From Candidatus Palauibacter denitrificans (GTDB lineage Bacteria; Gemmatimonadota; Gemmatimonadetes; Palauibacterales; Palauibacteraceae), in contig VXMQ01000085.1 of assembly GCA_009841015.1 (NCBI GenBank), positions 1-41,610 of the forward strand: a stretch of 41,610 bases of DNA, given 5' to 3'. Position numbers and translations under genes: made by a program. The notes beneath the pieces are model-generated. The model was not told the origin of the DNA. It did no database searches and saw only the letters and a list, made by a program, of their open reading frames with translations. Position 1 is the stretch's first letter. The number at the start of each line of letters is the position of its first letter. Below are positions 9,327 to 17,238 of the stretch, piece by piece.

Positions 9327-10007
9327 ATGAAGGGGTGCTTCCTCGTATTCGAGGGACCGGAGGGGTCGGGGAAGTCGCTCCAGATCGGGCGGCTGGCCGA
9401 ACGGCTGTCCGCGGCCGGCGTGCCGCACACCGTGACGCGGGAACCCGGCGGCACGGCGGCGGCGGAAGCGATTCGGAGCGTGCTGCTCGACCGGCCCGAA
9501 CTGCGGCTCGACGGGATCGCCGAACTGCTGCTCTTTTCGGCGGCCCGCCGCGCCCACGTGGAAGAGGTGATCCGCCCTGCGCTGGCGCGCGGCGAGGTCG
9601 TCCTCTGCGACCGCTTCGAGCTTTCCACGCGGGTCTACCAGGGGTGGGCGCGCGGGGTCGCCGCGGAGACGATCGAACAGGTCACCCGCGCCGCGACCGG
9701 CGGTCTTCTGCCGGAGCTTTACCTGGTGCTCGACGTGCCGGTGAAGGTGGGACTGGGGCGCCAGGGGCAGGATCAGGACGACCCCGGCCAGTTGGGCTTT
9801 TTCGGGCCCTCGCCCGACCGGATCGAGCTCGAGGAGCGGTCGTTCCGCGAGCGCGTGCGGGAGGGGTATCGCGAGCTGGCGGCGGCGGATGAGCGGACCG
9901 GGATCCTGGATGGCTCGGGCACTCCGGACCAGGTGGAAGCCCGGATCCTGGCGGCCCTTCAGGAGAGGCTCCCGGACCGCTTCCGAGCGGTGAACTTTCC
10001 TCGTTGA
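9327..10007 (+). CDS. tmk: Thymidylate kinase
   Basis: The 226-residue product has the P-loop GPEGSGKS (10-17), the dTMP-binding motif TREPGGT (37-43) and DRF at 95-97 in place of the usual DRY/DRF. It phosphorylates dTMP to dTDP in the cytoplasm. The LID region after residue 145 (GRQGQDQDDPGQLGFFGPSPDRIE) is longer than in E. coli Tmk but typical of several phyla. The ATG abuts the ino1 stop with no spacer. Nucleotide supply has no clear link to inositol lipids, so the cluster is a mixed operon. Confidence 0.95.
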   Translation: MKGCFLVFEGPEGSGKSLQIGRLAERLSAAGVPHTVTREPGGTAAAEAIRSVLLDRPELRLDGIAELLLFSAARRAHVEEVIRPALARGEVVLCDRFELSTRVYQGWARGVAAETIEQVTRAATGGLLPELYLVLDVPVKVGLGRQGQDQDDPGQLGFFGPSPDRIELEERSFRERVREGYRELAAADERTGILDGSGTPDQVEARILAALQERLPDRFRAVNFPR

Positions 10008-10089
10008 CCGCGCGGTGTGACATTGACGGTAGCGGTGGAGTGCCGCTCGAACGCGGTCCCCATGACGGGGCCGCCACCACGGAGGATGC

Positions 10090-11751
10090 ATGAGAGTGCA
10101 GCGATCCTGGACGACGGGAGTGCTCGTCGGCGCCATCGCCCTGGCGACAGGCGGCTGGCTGATCAACCAGAGCGGGGCCGCGAGTGGCGGGGAAAGCCGT
10201 CGGCTCCTGGAGGAAATCCACCGCCTGATCTCCGCCCGCTTCGTCGACGAGATCCCGCCCGAGGAGTTGTACCAGATGGCGATCGACGGGATGCTCGAGA
10301 ACCTGGGCGACCCGTACACGACGTTTCTCGAGCCCCGGGATTCCGAGGACCTGCGTCTCACGACGACGGGCAACTACGGAGGGCTCGGCGTCCGGATCGA
10401 CGTGAAGGATGACTGGATCACGGTCGTTCAGGTGCTCCCGAACTCACCGGCCCTCCGCGAGGGACTCGAGGTCGGCGACCGCATCATCGAGGTCGAGGGC
10501 GAGTCGGCCGAGGGTTGGTCGGTGGACAAGGCCGTGGACACGCTGCGGGGCGAGAAGGGGGCGCCGGTCAACATCACGATCGCGAGGGTCGGCGTGGACC
10601 GGCCGCTCGCGATCCGTATCGTGCGGGACGTTATCCAGGTGGCCCAGGCGCAGGGTTTCGTCCTGGACGGCGATATCGGCTACGTGACGCTGCGCGGCTT
10701 CAGCCGCGAGGCGAAGGAGGAGCTGGTCGCGACGCTGGACCGCCTCGTCGATGAGGGTGCAGGCGGACTGATCCTCGACCTGCGGCGGAACCCCGGCGGC
10801 CTGCTGCCCGCGGGAATCGACGTCACGGATCTCTTCCTCGAGCGCGGCAAGCCCGTGGTGGAAACGCGTTCACGCCTGGACGAGCAGAACTACCTGTTCC
10901 GCGCCTCCTCCGAGGACCGCTACGCCGATATTCCGATCGTCGTCGTCGTGGACGGCCTCAGCGCGAGCGCGTCCGAGATCGTGGCCGGCGCGCTCCAGGA
11001 CCACGACCGCGCGGTCGTCGTGGGCACGACGACGTTCGGCAAGGGCTCCGTGCAGACGCTGTACGGGCTCTCCGGGAACAACAGCATGAAGGTCACGACG
11101 GCCCGCTGGTACACGCCGGCCGGGCGCTCCATCACGAAGGACTTGGACCGTGAGAGCGCGCTCCGCGACCTCGCGGCGAGCGCCGTGGCGATTTCGGGCG
11201 AACCGGTCGCGGCGCGGTCTGAGACGGAAGACCGGGAGGAGTTCACGACCGCGGGCGGCCGGACGGTGTATGGCGGCGGCGGGATTACGCCGGACCTGAT
11301 CGTCTACCGCGACACGCTCTCGACCGAGGAACAGGAACTGCGGCGCCTCGCTACGCGCTCTGGGGCGATCCCGCGTAACGTCGTCTTTCGGTGGGCCGTC
11401 GAGTACTCGAACCAACACGATTTCAACGAAGGTTTCGCCGTCACGCAGGGGATGCGGGAAGAAGTCTGGACGGCACTGGTGGATGCGGGAGCCGAGCTCG
11501 AGAGGGAGCTCTTCGACCAGTCGCTGACCTACGTCGACTGGCTCATCGCGGATGAGCTGGCCGGCGCGGAGTTCGGGGAGGTCCCCCAGCTCCGTAGCCG
11601 GGCGGTGCGTGACGCCCAGATACAGGTCGCAATGGACCTTCTCAGCGAGGCGGATTCGCCGGAAGTGCTCCTCACGGTCGCGGCGCGCGCGGCTGAAGAG
11701 CGGAGTGCGGAGGGTACCCGGAGCGGGGAGCCCGGCGAGGATCGCCAATAG
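10090..11751 (+). CDS. ctpA: C-terminal processing peptidase, S41 family (Ctp)
   Basis: The 553-residue product begins with an N-terminal signal or anchor (hydrophobic 10-30), a helical region with NLGDPYTTFLEP, a PDZ domain at about 95-185 (GGLGVRIDVKDDWITVVQVLPNSPA ... GDRII), and the S41 catalytic core with GYVTLRGFSREAKEEL and DLRRNPGGLL. The Ser/Lys dyad is S293 (in GLSASASE) and K318 (in FGKGS), 25 residues apart as in known Ctp enzymes. It degrades or trims envelope proteins from their C-termini. A helical C-terminal region of about 150 residues follows. The ATG at 10090 has GGAGG at 10081-10085. A small lipoprotein gene follows after 49 bp. Confidence 0.93.
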   Translation: MRVQRSWTTGVLVGAIALATGGWLINQSGAASGGESRRLLEEIHRLISARFVDEIPPEELYQMAIDGMLENLGDPYTTFLEPRDSEDLRLTTTGNYGGLGVRIDVKDDWITVVQVLPNSPALREGLEVGDRIIEVEGESAEGWSVDKAVDTLRGEKGAPVNITIARVGVDRPLAIRIVRDVIQVAQAQGFVLDGDIGYVTLRGFSREAKEELVATLDRLVDEGAGGLILDLRRNPGGLLPAGIDVTDLFLERGKPVVETRSRLDEQNYLFRASSEDRYADIPIVVVVDGLSASASEIVAGALQDHDRAVVVGTTTFGKGSVQTLYGLSGNNSMKVTTARWYTPAGRSITKDLDRESALRDLAASAVAISGEPVAARSETEDREEFTTAGGRTVYGGGGITPDLIVYRDTLSTEEQELRRLATRSGAIPRNVVFRWAVEYSNQHDFNEGFAVTQGMREEVWTALVDAGAELERELFDQSLTYVDWLIADELAGAEFGEVPQLRSRAVRDAQIQVAMDLLSEADSPEVLLTVAARAAEERSAEGTRSGEPGEDRQ

Positions 11752-11800
11752 CGGGGCCTTGTCAGGGGCTGCCGGATTCCAGGAAGCGAGGAGACGAGAG

Positions 11801-12235
11801 ATGAAGAAGCGCACGCGACGGTCGGCCGCGATTGCAACCACGATGGCTCTGGTGGCGGCCGCGGCGTGTGCCAGCAACCCTCGCCCCGGAACGTACACCC
11901 GGCTCATCATCACCGGCAGCGAGATCCGCGACGCCGGATACCGGTCGGCATACGAGGCGCTCACCCATCACCGGGAGCTGATCATCTTTGAAGACCGGAT
12001 CGGCTTCAGGGGTGGCAACGACAGCTCCGGTCTGTTCGGGCGTCAGACGCAGGATTACTACGTGCCACTGCTGGTCGTGGATGGCGATTTCAACCTGAAC
12101 GACGCGATCACCACGCTGCGGCGAATTCCCGCGGAGGAAATCGTGTCGATCCGGCTGTACCACCAGAGCATGGTTCCGCCCCGCTATCGCCGGCCCGGCG
12201 CGGAGGGTGGAGTGATCGAGGTCAACACCCGCTAG
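11801..12235 (+). CDS. Small lipoprotein with TonB-receptor plug-like domain
   Basis: The 144-residue product has a signal peptide (MKKRTRRSAAIATTM...) ending in an AAAC lipobox with C23 as the predicted lipidated residue. The mature part, LIITGSEIRDAGYRSAYEAL ... YVPLLVVDGDFNLNDAITTL ... IPAEEIVSIRLY ... GGVIEVNTR, follows the layout of a TonB-dependent receptor plug domain: an N-terminal strand, a residue-pair turn, VxVDG, the helix leading to IPxxxVxxIxxL, and GxIxVxTR. No beta-barrel follows. Such barrel-less plug lipoproteins have no established function. It could act in the periplasm with an outer-membrane receptor; this is inference. GAG-rich bases just upstream of ATG 11801 serve as the Shine-Dalgarno. 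Confidence 0.8.
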   Translation: MKKRTRRSAAIATTMALVAAAACASNPRPGTYTRLIITGSEIRDAGYRSAYEALTHHRELIIFEDRIGFRGGNDSSGLFGRQTQDYYVPLLVVDGDFNLNDAITTLRRIPAEEIVSIRLYHQSMVPPRYRRPGAEGGVIEVNTR

Positions 12236-12241
12236 CAATCC

Positions 12242-12952
12242 GTGGCACGGACTGCGGCACAGCGGGTCGGCGCGCGGCTGAACCCCCGCCTCCTCGTCTT
12301 CGGCCGCCTGCCCGAGCCGGGCTACGTCAAGACGCGCCTCCATCCCGAGTTGACCAGCGAGGGGAGCGCCGTTCTGTACGAGGCGTTCCTCGACGACGCC
12401 ATGAAGCTCGCGCCGGACGGAGTCGCCGTGGAATTGTGGGTCCCCGATCGTCCCGGAGCGATGGAGAGGCTGGGCTCCCGCTACCCGGCGGCTCACGTCC
12501 GGCTGCAATCCGGCGGCTCCCTCGGTGACCGGCTCGATGCGGCGTTTGCCCGCGCCTTCGGCGAGGGTGTCGATCGAGCGGTCGCGCTCGGAAGCGACCA
12601 CCCGACACTTCCGGCCGATTTCGTCGTGCGGGCGTTCGACGCGCTGGCGGATGGCGCCGTGACCCTCGGCCCGAGCCTGGACGGCGGGTACTACGCGGTC
12701 GGACTGCGTGGATCGGCCTGGCCGCGGGCCCGCGGGCTCTTCGCCGAAGCTCCCTGGTCGACGTCGGGGCTGTTCGCCTGGACGCGCGCGCGCGCCGGGG
12801 CCCTGGGGCTCGATTGCACGGAGTTGCCGCCCTGGTACGACGTGGACCGTCCTGCCGATCTGGCCCGCATGGCGGACGATCTCACCGAAGGGAGCGCGAC
12901 CGCTGGAGCCTGGGCCCGGCTCGCGCCGGCGAACACGGGACCGGAGGGCTGA
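12242..12952 (+). CDS. TIGR04282/DUF2064 family glycosyltransferase-like protein
   Basis: The 236-residue product contains LLVFGRLPEPGYVKTRLHPEL near the N-terminus and GSDHPTLPADFV and LGPSLDGGYYAVGL in the middle, which identify the TIGR04282 (DUF2064) nucleotidyltransferase/glycosyltransferase-like family. Some members lie in arsenosugar biosynthesis loci, but no arsenic genes are nearby, so the substrate is unknown. The fold resembles GT-A enzymes and CofC/MobA-type nucleotidyltransferases. The GTG start at 12242 lies 6 bp after the lipoprotein stop, with no clear Shine-Dalgarno. The stop overlaps the next start (TGATG). Confidence 0.82.
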   Translation: MARTAAQRVGARLNPRLLVFGRLPEPGYVKTRLHPELTSEGSAVLYEAFLDDAMKLAPDGVAVELWVPDRPGAMERLGSRYPAAHVRLQSGGSLGDRLDAAFARAFGEGVDRAVALGSDHPTLPADFVVRAFDALADGAVTLGPSLDGGYYAVGLRGSAWPRARGLFAEAPWSTSGLFAWTRARAGALGLDCTELPPWYDVDRPADLARMADDLTEGSATAGAWARLAPANTGPEG

Positions 12953-13947
12953 TGGAACCGATCCGCGTCACGGTGAGCCGGGCCGGAACGCGGGAATCGT
13001 CGCATCTCGTGTACGGTATGGTCCACCAAGCCGGTTCCGCCGGCCGCGGCCACGCGTTCGGCGATCCGCAATTGGCGGCCTTCTGGCGTTCCTCGATGAA
13101 GCCGCTCCAGGTCCTTCCGGCGGTCAGAGAGGGCGTGTTCGACCGCCTCGGGCTCGGAGCGGAGGCGCTTGCGCTGGCGTGCGCGTCGCATCATGGCACG
13201 CCGCGGCACCTGACGGTCGTGCAGTCGGTGATCGACGCGGCGGAGTTGACGCCGGAGATGTTTGTGTGCGGACCGCATCGGCCGTTCGACGACGGCGCGG
13301 CCCGCGGGATGGATCGGGCAGGGCGCCTGCCGGGACGGATCCACAACAACTGTTCGGGTCAGCATGCGGCGCTGTTGGCGCTCTGCGTGGCCCGCGGCTG
13401 GCCCGTGGCGGGCTACCACGAACCCGGGCATCCGCTGCAGCAGGCGATCCGCCGCGAGATCTCGGCGTGGCTGGGTGAAGACTGCGAAGGCCTGCCATGG
13501 GGGACGGATGGGTGCGGCCTGCCGACCCCGGCCCTTTCTCTGCGGGACATGGCGCGGGCGTTCGCGGATTTCGGCGCCTCGTCGGAGGCGGCCGTACGCT
13601 CCGTTGTGACCGCGATGACGACGCACCCGATATTGGTGTCGGGTCCCGGGGCGCTTTCGGCGAACCTGATGCGGGCGAGTTCCGACCGGATTCTCGCCAA
13701 GGAGGGGGCGGAGGGAGTGTTCTGCCTGGCGAGCGCGGAGGGGGCGTGGGGTGCGGCCTTCAAGGTGCTGGATGGGGCCACGCGGCCGCTGGGGCCGGCG
13801 GTCGTGCACGCGCTTGCGACGCTGTCGCTGCTGGCGCCGGAGGAGATCGGGCAACTGGAGAGCTTCGCGCACCCGGTGGTGCGTAACACGTGCGGGAACG
13901 AGGTCGGGGTGCTGTCGGTGGAGGGGGAATCTTGTTCGTCGACGTAG
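12952..13947 (+). CDS. Asparaginase, Rhizobium etli (asparaginase_II) type
   Basis: The 331-residue product shows the family motifs SSMKPLQ (S47, K50), ASHHGTPRH, NNCSGQHAALLAL (C134) and TDGCGLPTPALSL. This class hydrolyses asparagine to aspartate and ammonia and is unrelated in sequence to E. coli AnsA/AnsB. In the R. etli enzyme ReAV, as I recall, the SxxK serine and lysine are catalytic, and Cys, Lys and Cys bind zinc in C-S-G-K and DGC. Here the lysine position is Gln137, a notable change. It starts one base inside the previous stop, and its last 16 bp overlap obg. No signal peptide is visible, so it is cytoplasmic. Confidence 0.88.
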   Translation: MEPIRVTVSRAGTRESSHLVYGMVHQAGSAGRGHAFGDPQLAAFWRSSMKPLQVLPAVREGVFDRLGLGAEALALACASHHGTPRHLTVVQSVIDAAELTPEMFVCGPHRPFDDGAARGMDRAGRLPGRIHNNCSGQHAALLALCVARGWPVAGYHEPGHPLQQAIRREISAWLGEDCEGLPWGTDGCGLPTPALSLRDMARAFADFGASSEAAVRSVVTAMTTHPILVSGPGALSANLMRASSDRILAKEGAEGVFCLASAEGAWGAAFKVLDGATRPLGPAVVHALATLSLLAPEEIGQLESFAHPVVRNTCGNEVGVLSVEGESCSST

Positions 13948-14978
13948 CGAGAATACACGTGACCGGGGGGGCGGGCGGCGCGGGCGCCGTCGCCATACGG
14001 CGCGAGAAGGGGGTGCCGCGCGGGGGGCCTGCCGGCGGCCGCGGCGGAAACGGCGGCGGCGTGATCCTCGTTGCGGATCGCCGCCTCGACACGCTGCTCG
14101 ACTACTCGTACCGCGAGCACTACAAGGCCGGGCGCGCCGGTCACGGGGAGGGGAAGAAGCGCGACGGCGCGTCGGGAGAAGACCTGCGGCGGCCGGGGCC
14201 GGGCGGCCCGCTGGGGCGCGCGGGCGAGTCGGGCGAGCCAAGCGGCTTGTTGCGCGTGGCGGGGCCCTACCGGGGGGGGGCCCGCGGCGGCCGCGGGGGG
14301 AGGGGCAACGCGAGTTTCGCTTCGCCCACGCGACAGACACCGCGCGAATGGGAACCGGGGGAGTGGGGGGAGGAGCGGCACATCGAACTCGAACTCAAGC
14401 TCATCGCCGACGTGGGTCTGGTAGGAGAGCCCAACGCCGGAAAGTCGACGCTGCTCGCCCGCGTGACGGCGGCGAAGCCGCGGATCGCGGAATACCCGTT
14501 CTCCACGCTGACGCCCAATCTCGGAGTCGTGGGGCTGAGCGGGCACCGCTCCTTCGTGATGGCGGACATCCCGGGCATCATCGAAGGGGCCCACGAGGGG
14601 CGCGGCCTCGGCACACAGTTCCTTCGGCACATCGAACGCACGCGCACGCTCGCGCTCCTCGTGCCGGTGGACGACGAGGATCCGCAGGCGACGTACGATC
14701 TGCTGCGCGAAGAGCTGCGGGCGCATGACGCGGCGCTCGCCGGCATATCTCACTGCGTTCTCCTTACGAAAGCCGACTTGAATCCCGCAGGGGCCCGGCC
14801 GCCGGTGTCAGTCGATGCCCCCGGGAGTTGGGGCCAGTTCACGATCTCGGCCGTAACCGGGGCTGGTCTCGACGGCGCGCTCGAGGGTCTCTGGGCGCGC
14901 GTGCAGAGGGAGAAGGAAGCCGCGGAGGGCGATGCCGAAGCGGATCCGTTCGGGAGCGGCGAAGCGTGGCATCCGTGA
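13932..14978 (+). CDS. obg: GTPase Obg (ribosome assembly), with unusual Obg domain
   Basis: With the TTG start at 13932 the product is 348 residues, beginning FVDVARIHVTGGAGGAGAV as in Obg; a GGAGGGGG tract just upstream serves as Shine-Dalgarno. The Gly-rich Obg domain (about 1-155) is followed by the G domain: G1 GEPNAGKST (165-173), G3 DIPGIIEGAHEG and G4 TKAD. No C-terminal OCT domain is present. Obg is an essential GTPase in 50S maturation. In residues about 84-118 several positions that are normally hydrophobic are Gly or Arg (RRPGPGGPLG, YRGGARGG), which would weaken the beta core; see findings. The frame is intact on both sides. It overlaps the asparaginase 3' end. Confidence 0.9.
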   Translation: MFVDVARIHVTGGAGGAGAVAIRREKGVPRGGPAGGRGGNGGGVILVADRRLDTLLDYSYREHYKAGRAGHGEGKKRDGASGEDLRRPGPGGPLGRAGESGEPSGLLRVAGPYRGGARGGRGGRGNASFASPTRQTPREWEPGEWGEERHIELELKLIADVGLVGEPNAGKSTLLARVTAAKPRIAEYPFSTLTPNLGVVGLSGHRSFVMADIPGIIEGAHEGRGLGTQFLRHIERTRTLALLVPVDDEDPQATYDLLREELRAHDAALAGISHCVLLTKADLNPAGARPPVSVDAPGSWGQFTISAVTGAGLDGALEGLWARVQREKEAAEGDAEADPFGSGEAWHP

Positions 14979-15007
14979 CGGAGCAGCGTTCCGCGGAGGG
15001 ACGAGCG

Positions 15008-16084
15008 ATGGACGGGGAGCTGGCGGCGCTCATTGCGTTGGCCCGCGCCCCCGGCCTGGGACTGCGTAGCGTCCGGCGCCTGGTCGACCGCCATGGCGGG
15101 GCGTCGGAAGCGCGCGCGGCCCTGCGGCAGACCGCGCCGGACGACCTGCACGCGGCGCGGTCGCTGCTGCGCGAAGCGCGTGCAAAGGGGATCCGCGTCG
15201 CGGGGTACACGGACTGTGGGGAGGCCGTATATCCCGAGGGGCTGCGCGATCTCCCCGATCCGCCCCCCGTTCTCTTCGAGTGTGGTCCCGGGAAGCCGGA
15301 CTCCGAGCGGACGATCGCCGTCGTGGGCACGCGGGCCGCGTCGTCCTACGGGCTGCGCACGGCGTATTCCCTCGGAAGGGAACTCGGACGCTGGGGCTGG
15401 ACCGTCGTCAGCGGCATGGCGCGCGGCATCGATGCGGCGGCCCACGCCGGCGCCCTCGACGCGGGCGGGCAGACCATCGGAGTCCTCGGAACCGGACTCG
15501 GCCGCGAGTATCCAGCGGAGAACCGGGACCTGTACCGGAGGATGCGTTCACACGGGATTCTGCTGAGCGAGTTCGAGCCGGGGGCGCCGCCGACGCGTTC
15601 CGCGTTTCCGCGCCGCAACCGGGTGATCGCCGCCCTCGCGCGCGGCGTCATCGTCGTGGAGGCGGGCGGAAGGAGTGGGGCCCTGAACACGGCCGACCAT
15701 GCCCTCGACCTGGGGCGCGAAGTCCTCGCGGTACCCGGGCGGATCGATGATCCGGGCGCGGCCGGGTGCCTTCGCCTCCTGCGCCAGGGCGCCGGACTCG
15801 TGGCCGGCGCGCAGGATGTTTTTGACGCTCTGGGCTGGTTGTGCCTCGAGCCGCCGTCGGAACCGGAGGAAGGATCCGCCCCGGCCGTCGACGGAGCCTC
15901 AGGCGACCGGCGTCTGCTCGGCGCGCTGTCCCGGGGCCCCCGCTCGCCGGATGAACTCGCCGTTGGTCTCGAGATGCCTGTCGCGAAGGTGCTTGGCGGA
16001 CTGGGCCGGCTGGAACTCGAAGGGTGGGTCGAACGCCGGCCCGGGGGGAGCTTCGCCGCCGTCCGGCGGCGGGGCGGCCGCTGA
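15008..16084 (+). CDS. dprA: DNA-processing protein DprA
   Basis: The 358-residue product has an N-terminal SAM-like helical region, the Rossmann-type DprA core (VVGTRAASSYG, VVSGMARGIDAAAHAGAL, GVLGTGLGREYPAENRDLY, FPRRNRVIAALARGVIVVEAGGRSGALNTADHAL, VPGRI), and a C-terminal winged-helix domain at about 300-355. DprA loads RecA onto incoming single-stranded DNA in natural transformation. ATG 15008 is chosen because GGAGGG at 14995-15000 is ideally spaced; GTG 14975 overlapping the obg stop is an alternative. The stop overlaps hemW (TGATG). Confidence 0.95.
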   Translation: MDGELAALIALARAPGLGLRSVRRLVDRHGGASEARAALRQTAPDDLHAARSLLREARAKGIRVAGYTDCGEAVYPEGLRDLPDPPPVLFECGPGKPDSERTIAVVGTRAASSYGLRTAYSLGRELGRWGWTVVSGMARGIDAAAHAGALDAGGQTIGVLGTGLGREYPAENRDLYRRMRSHGILLSEFEPGAPPTRSAFPRRNRVIAALARGVIVVEAGGRSGALNTADHALDLGREVLAVPGRIDDPGAAGCLRLLRQGAGLVAGAQDVFDALGWLCLEPPSEPEEGSAPAVDGASGDRRLLGALSRGPRSPDELAVGLEMPVAKVLGGLGRLELEGWVERRPGGSFAAVRRRGGR

Positions 16085-17238
16085 TGTCGGTCAAGCGCCC
16101 GCCGCGCTCCCTGTATGTGCACTTTCCTTTCTGCGCGCATCGATGCCACTACTGCGATTTCTCCGTCCAGCGCGCGTCGGCGCCCCCGGTGTCCCGCTGG
16201 CTCGCCGCGATCGAGGCCGAGCTCGTCTGGTGGTTCGAGCGCAACGGGTGGGACCCGGGGGAAACGCTCGACACGATCTTCGTGGGAGGCGGGACGCCGT
16301 CGCTCATGGGGCCCGCCGGGATGGAAGGGCTGGCCTCGCGAATCGCCGCCTGGTTCCGCATCGACCCCGCGCACACCGAATGGACGGCCGAGGCGAATCC
16401 TGCATCCTTCGACGCGCGCCTCGGGTCGAGCTGGCGGGCGACGGGCGTGAACCGGCTGAGTCTGGGCGTGCAGGCCCTGGACGACGCGGTTCTGACGTGG
16501 CTGGGCCGGCTTCACGACCGGCGCCGGGCCACGGAAGCCGTGGCGGAGGCGAGGGATGCCGGGTTCGAACGCGTAAGCGTCGACCTCATCTTCGGTCTCC
16601 CCCCGGAAGTAACGCGGGACCTCGCGGCGGAAGTGGAAGCGGCGGCCATGCTCGACGTGTCTCACCTGAGTCTCTACGGCCTGACCGTGGAACCTCGCAC
16701 GCCGTTGGCCGAGTGGATCCGCCTGGGACGGGTCGGGGCGCCGGACGAGAAGCGCTACGCGGACGAGTACCGGCTCCTTTCGCGCGAGCTGTGCGCGGCC
16801 GGGTACGAGCAGTACGAGGTGTCGAACTTCGCCCGGCAGGGGGCGCAGTGCCGCCACAACTGGTCGTACTGGAACCGAACGTCGTATCTTGCGCTCGGCC
16901 CGTCCGCGCATGGATTTCTCCCGCCGATCCGTAGTTGGAACGTCTTCCGCTGGGACCGGTATGAACGCGCGCTGCGGGAGGACCGCGGCCCGCTCGAGGG
17001 CTGGGAACGCGTGGGACCGGAAGAGGAAGAGCTGGAACGGATCTGGCTGGGTCTTCGTACGAATCGCGGACTTACGCCGGATTTCGTGCACGAGATCTCG
17101 TCGGATGGACTCCGCCTCGACGATTGGGCCGAGGCCGGGTGGATGGAAGAGCGGAACGGACGCTGGCTGGCGACGGTCGAAGGCTGGCTCCGCCTGGATA
17201 CGATCGCCGCCGAACTTGCCGGTGCTGATAGAGCATGA
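16084..17238 (+). CDS. hemW: Radical SAM protein HemW (heme chaperone)
   Basis: The 384-residue product begins with LYVHFPFCAHRCHYCDF, whose cluster cysteines C17, C21 and C24 (CxxxCxxC) bind the radical-SAM 4Fe-4S centre. It then has FVGGGTPSLM, GVNRLSLGVQALDD, VSVDLIFGLP and the HemW-type HNWSYWNRTSYLALGPSAHGF. HemW proteins were long annotated as oxygen-independent coproporphyrinogen oxidases but are now seen as heme-binding chaperones; the HNxxYW motif and the lack of the HemN N-terminal extension favour HemW. It sits between dprA and hrcA, a frequent bacterial arrangement, with overlaps on both sides. Confidence 0.93.
   Translation: MSVKRPPRSLYVHFPFCAHRCHYCDFSVQRASAPPVSRWLAAIEAELVWWFERNGWDPGETLDTIFVGGGTPSLMGPAGMEGLASRIAAWFRIDPAHTEWTAEANPASFDARLGSSWRATGVNRLSLGVQALDDAVLTWLGRLHDRRRATEAVAEARDAGFERVSVDLIFGLPPEVTRDLAAEVEAAAMLDVSHLSLYGLTVEPRTPLAEWIRLGRVGAPDEKRYADEYRLLSRELCAAGYEQYEVSNFARQGAQCRHNWSYWNRTSYLALGPSAHGFLPPIRSWNVFRWDRYERALREDRGPLEGWERVGPEEEELERIWLGLRTNRGLTPDFVHEISSDGLRLDDWAEAGWMEERNGRWLATVEGWLRLDTIAAELAGADRA

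Noticed and set aside
10023..10051. TTGACG before the Ctp protease gene as a promoter
   Set aside because: No -10-like hexamer lies at the right distance, so the evidence is too weak to list as a feature.
8019..10373. 784-codon leftward frame opposite ino1, tmk and the Ctp gene
   Set aside because: The composition is typical of antisense shadow frames, and no motif or family is recognisable. The plus-strand genes are unambiguous.
12233..12247. TAGCAATCCGTGGCA, 13 of 15 matches to the left end of the 4101-4275 repeat and also beginning at a stop codon
   Set aside because: No right arm or central hairpin follows, and the bases are part of the next gene start. It is probably chance, though worth including when the repeat is searched genome-wide.
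16555..16575. GGTTCGAAC word resembling a tRNA T-loop
   Set aside because: It is inside the conserved hemW coding frame and no cloverleaf can be built around it.
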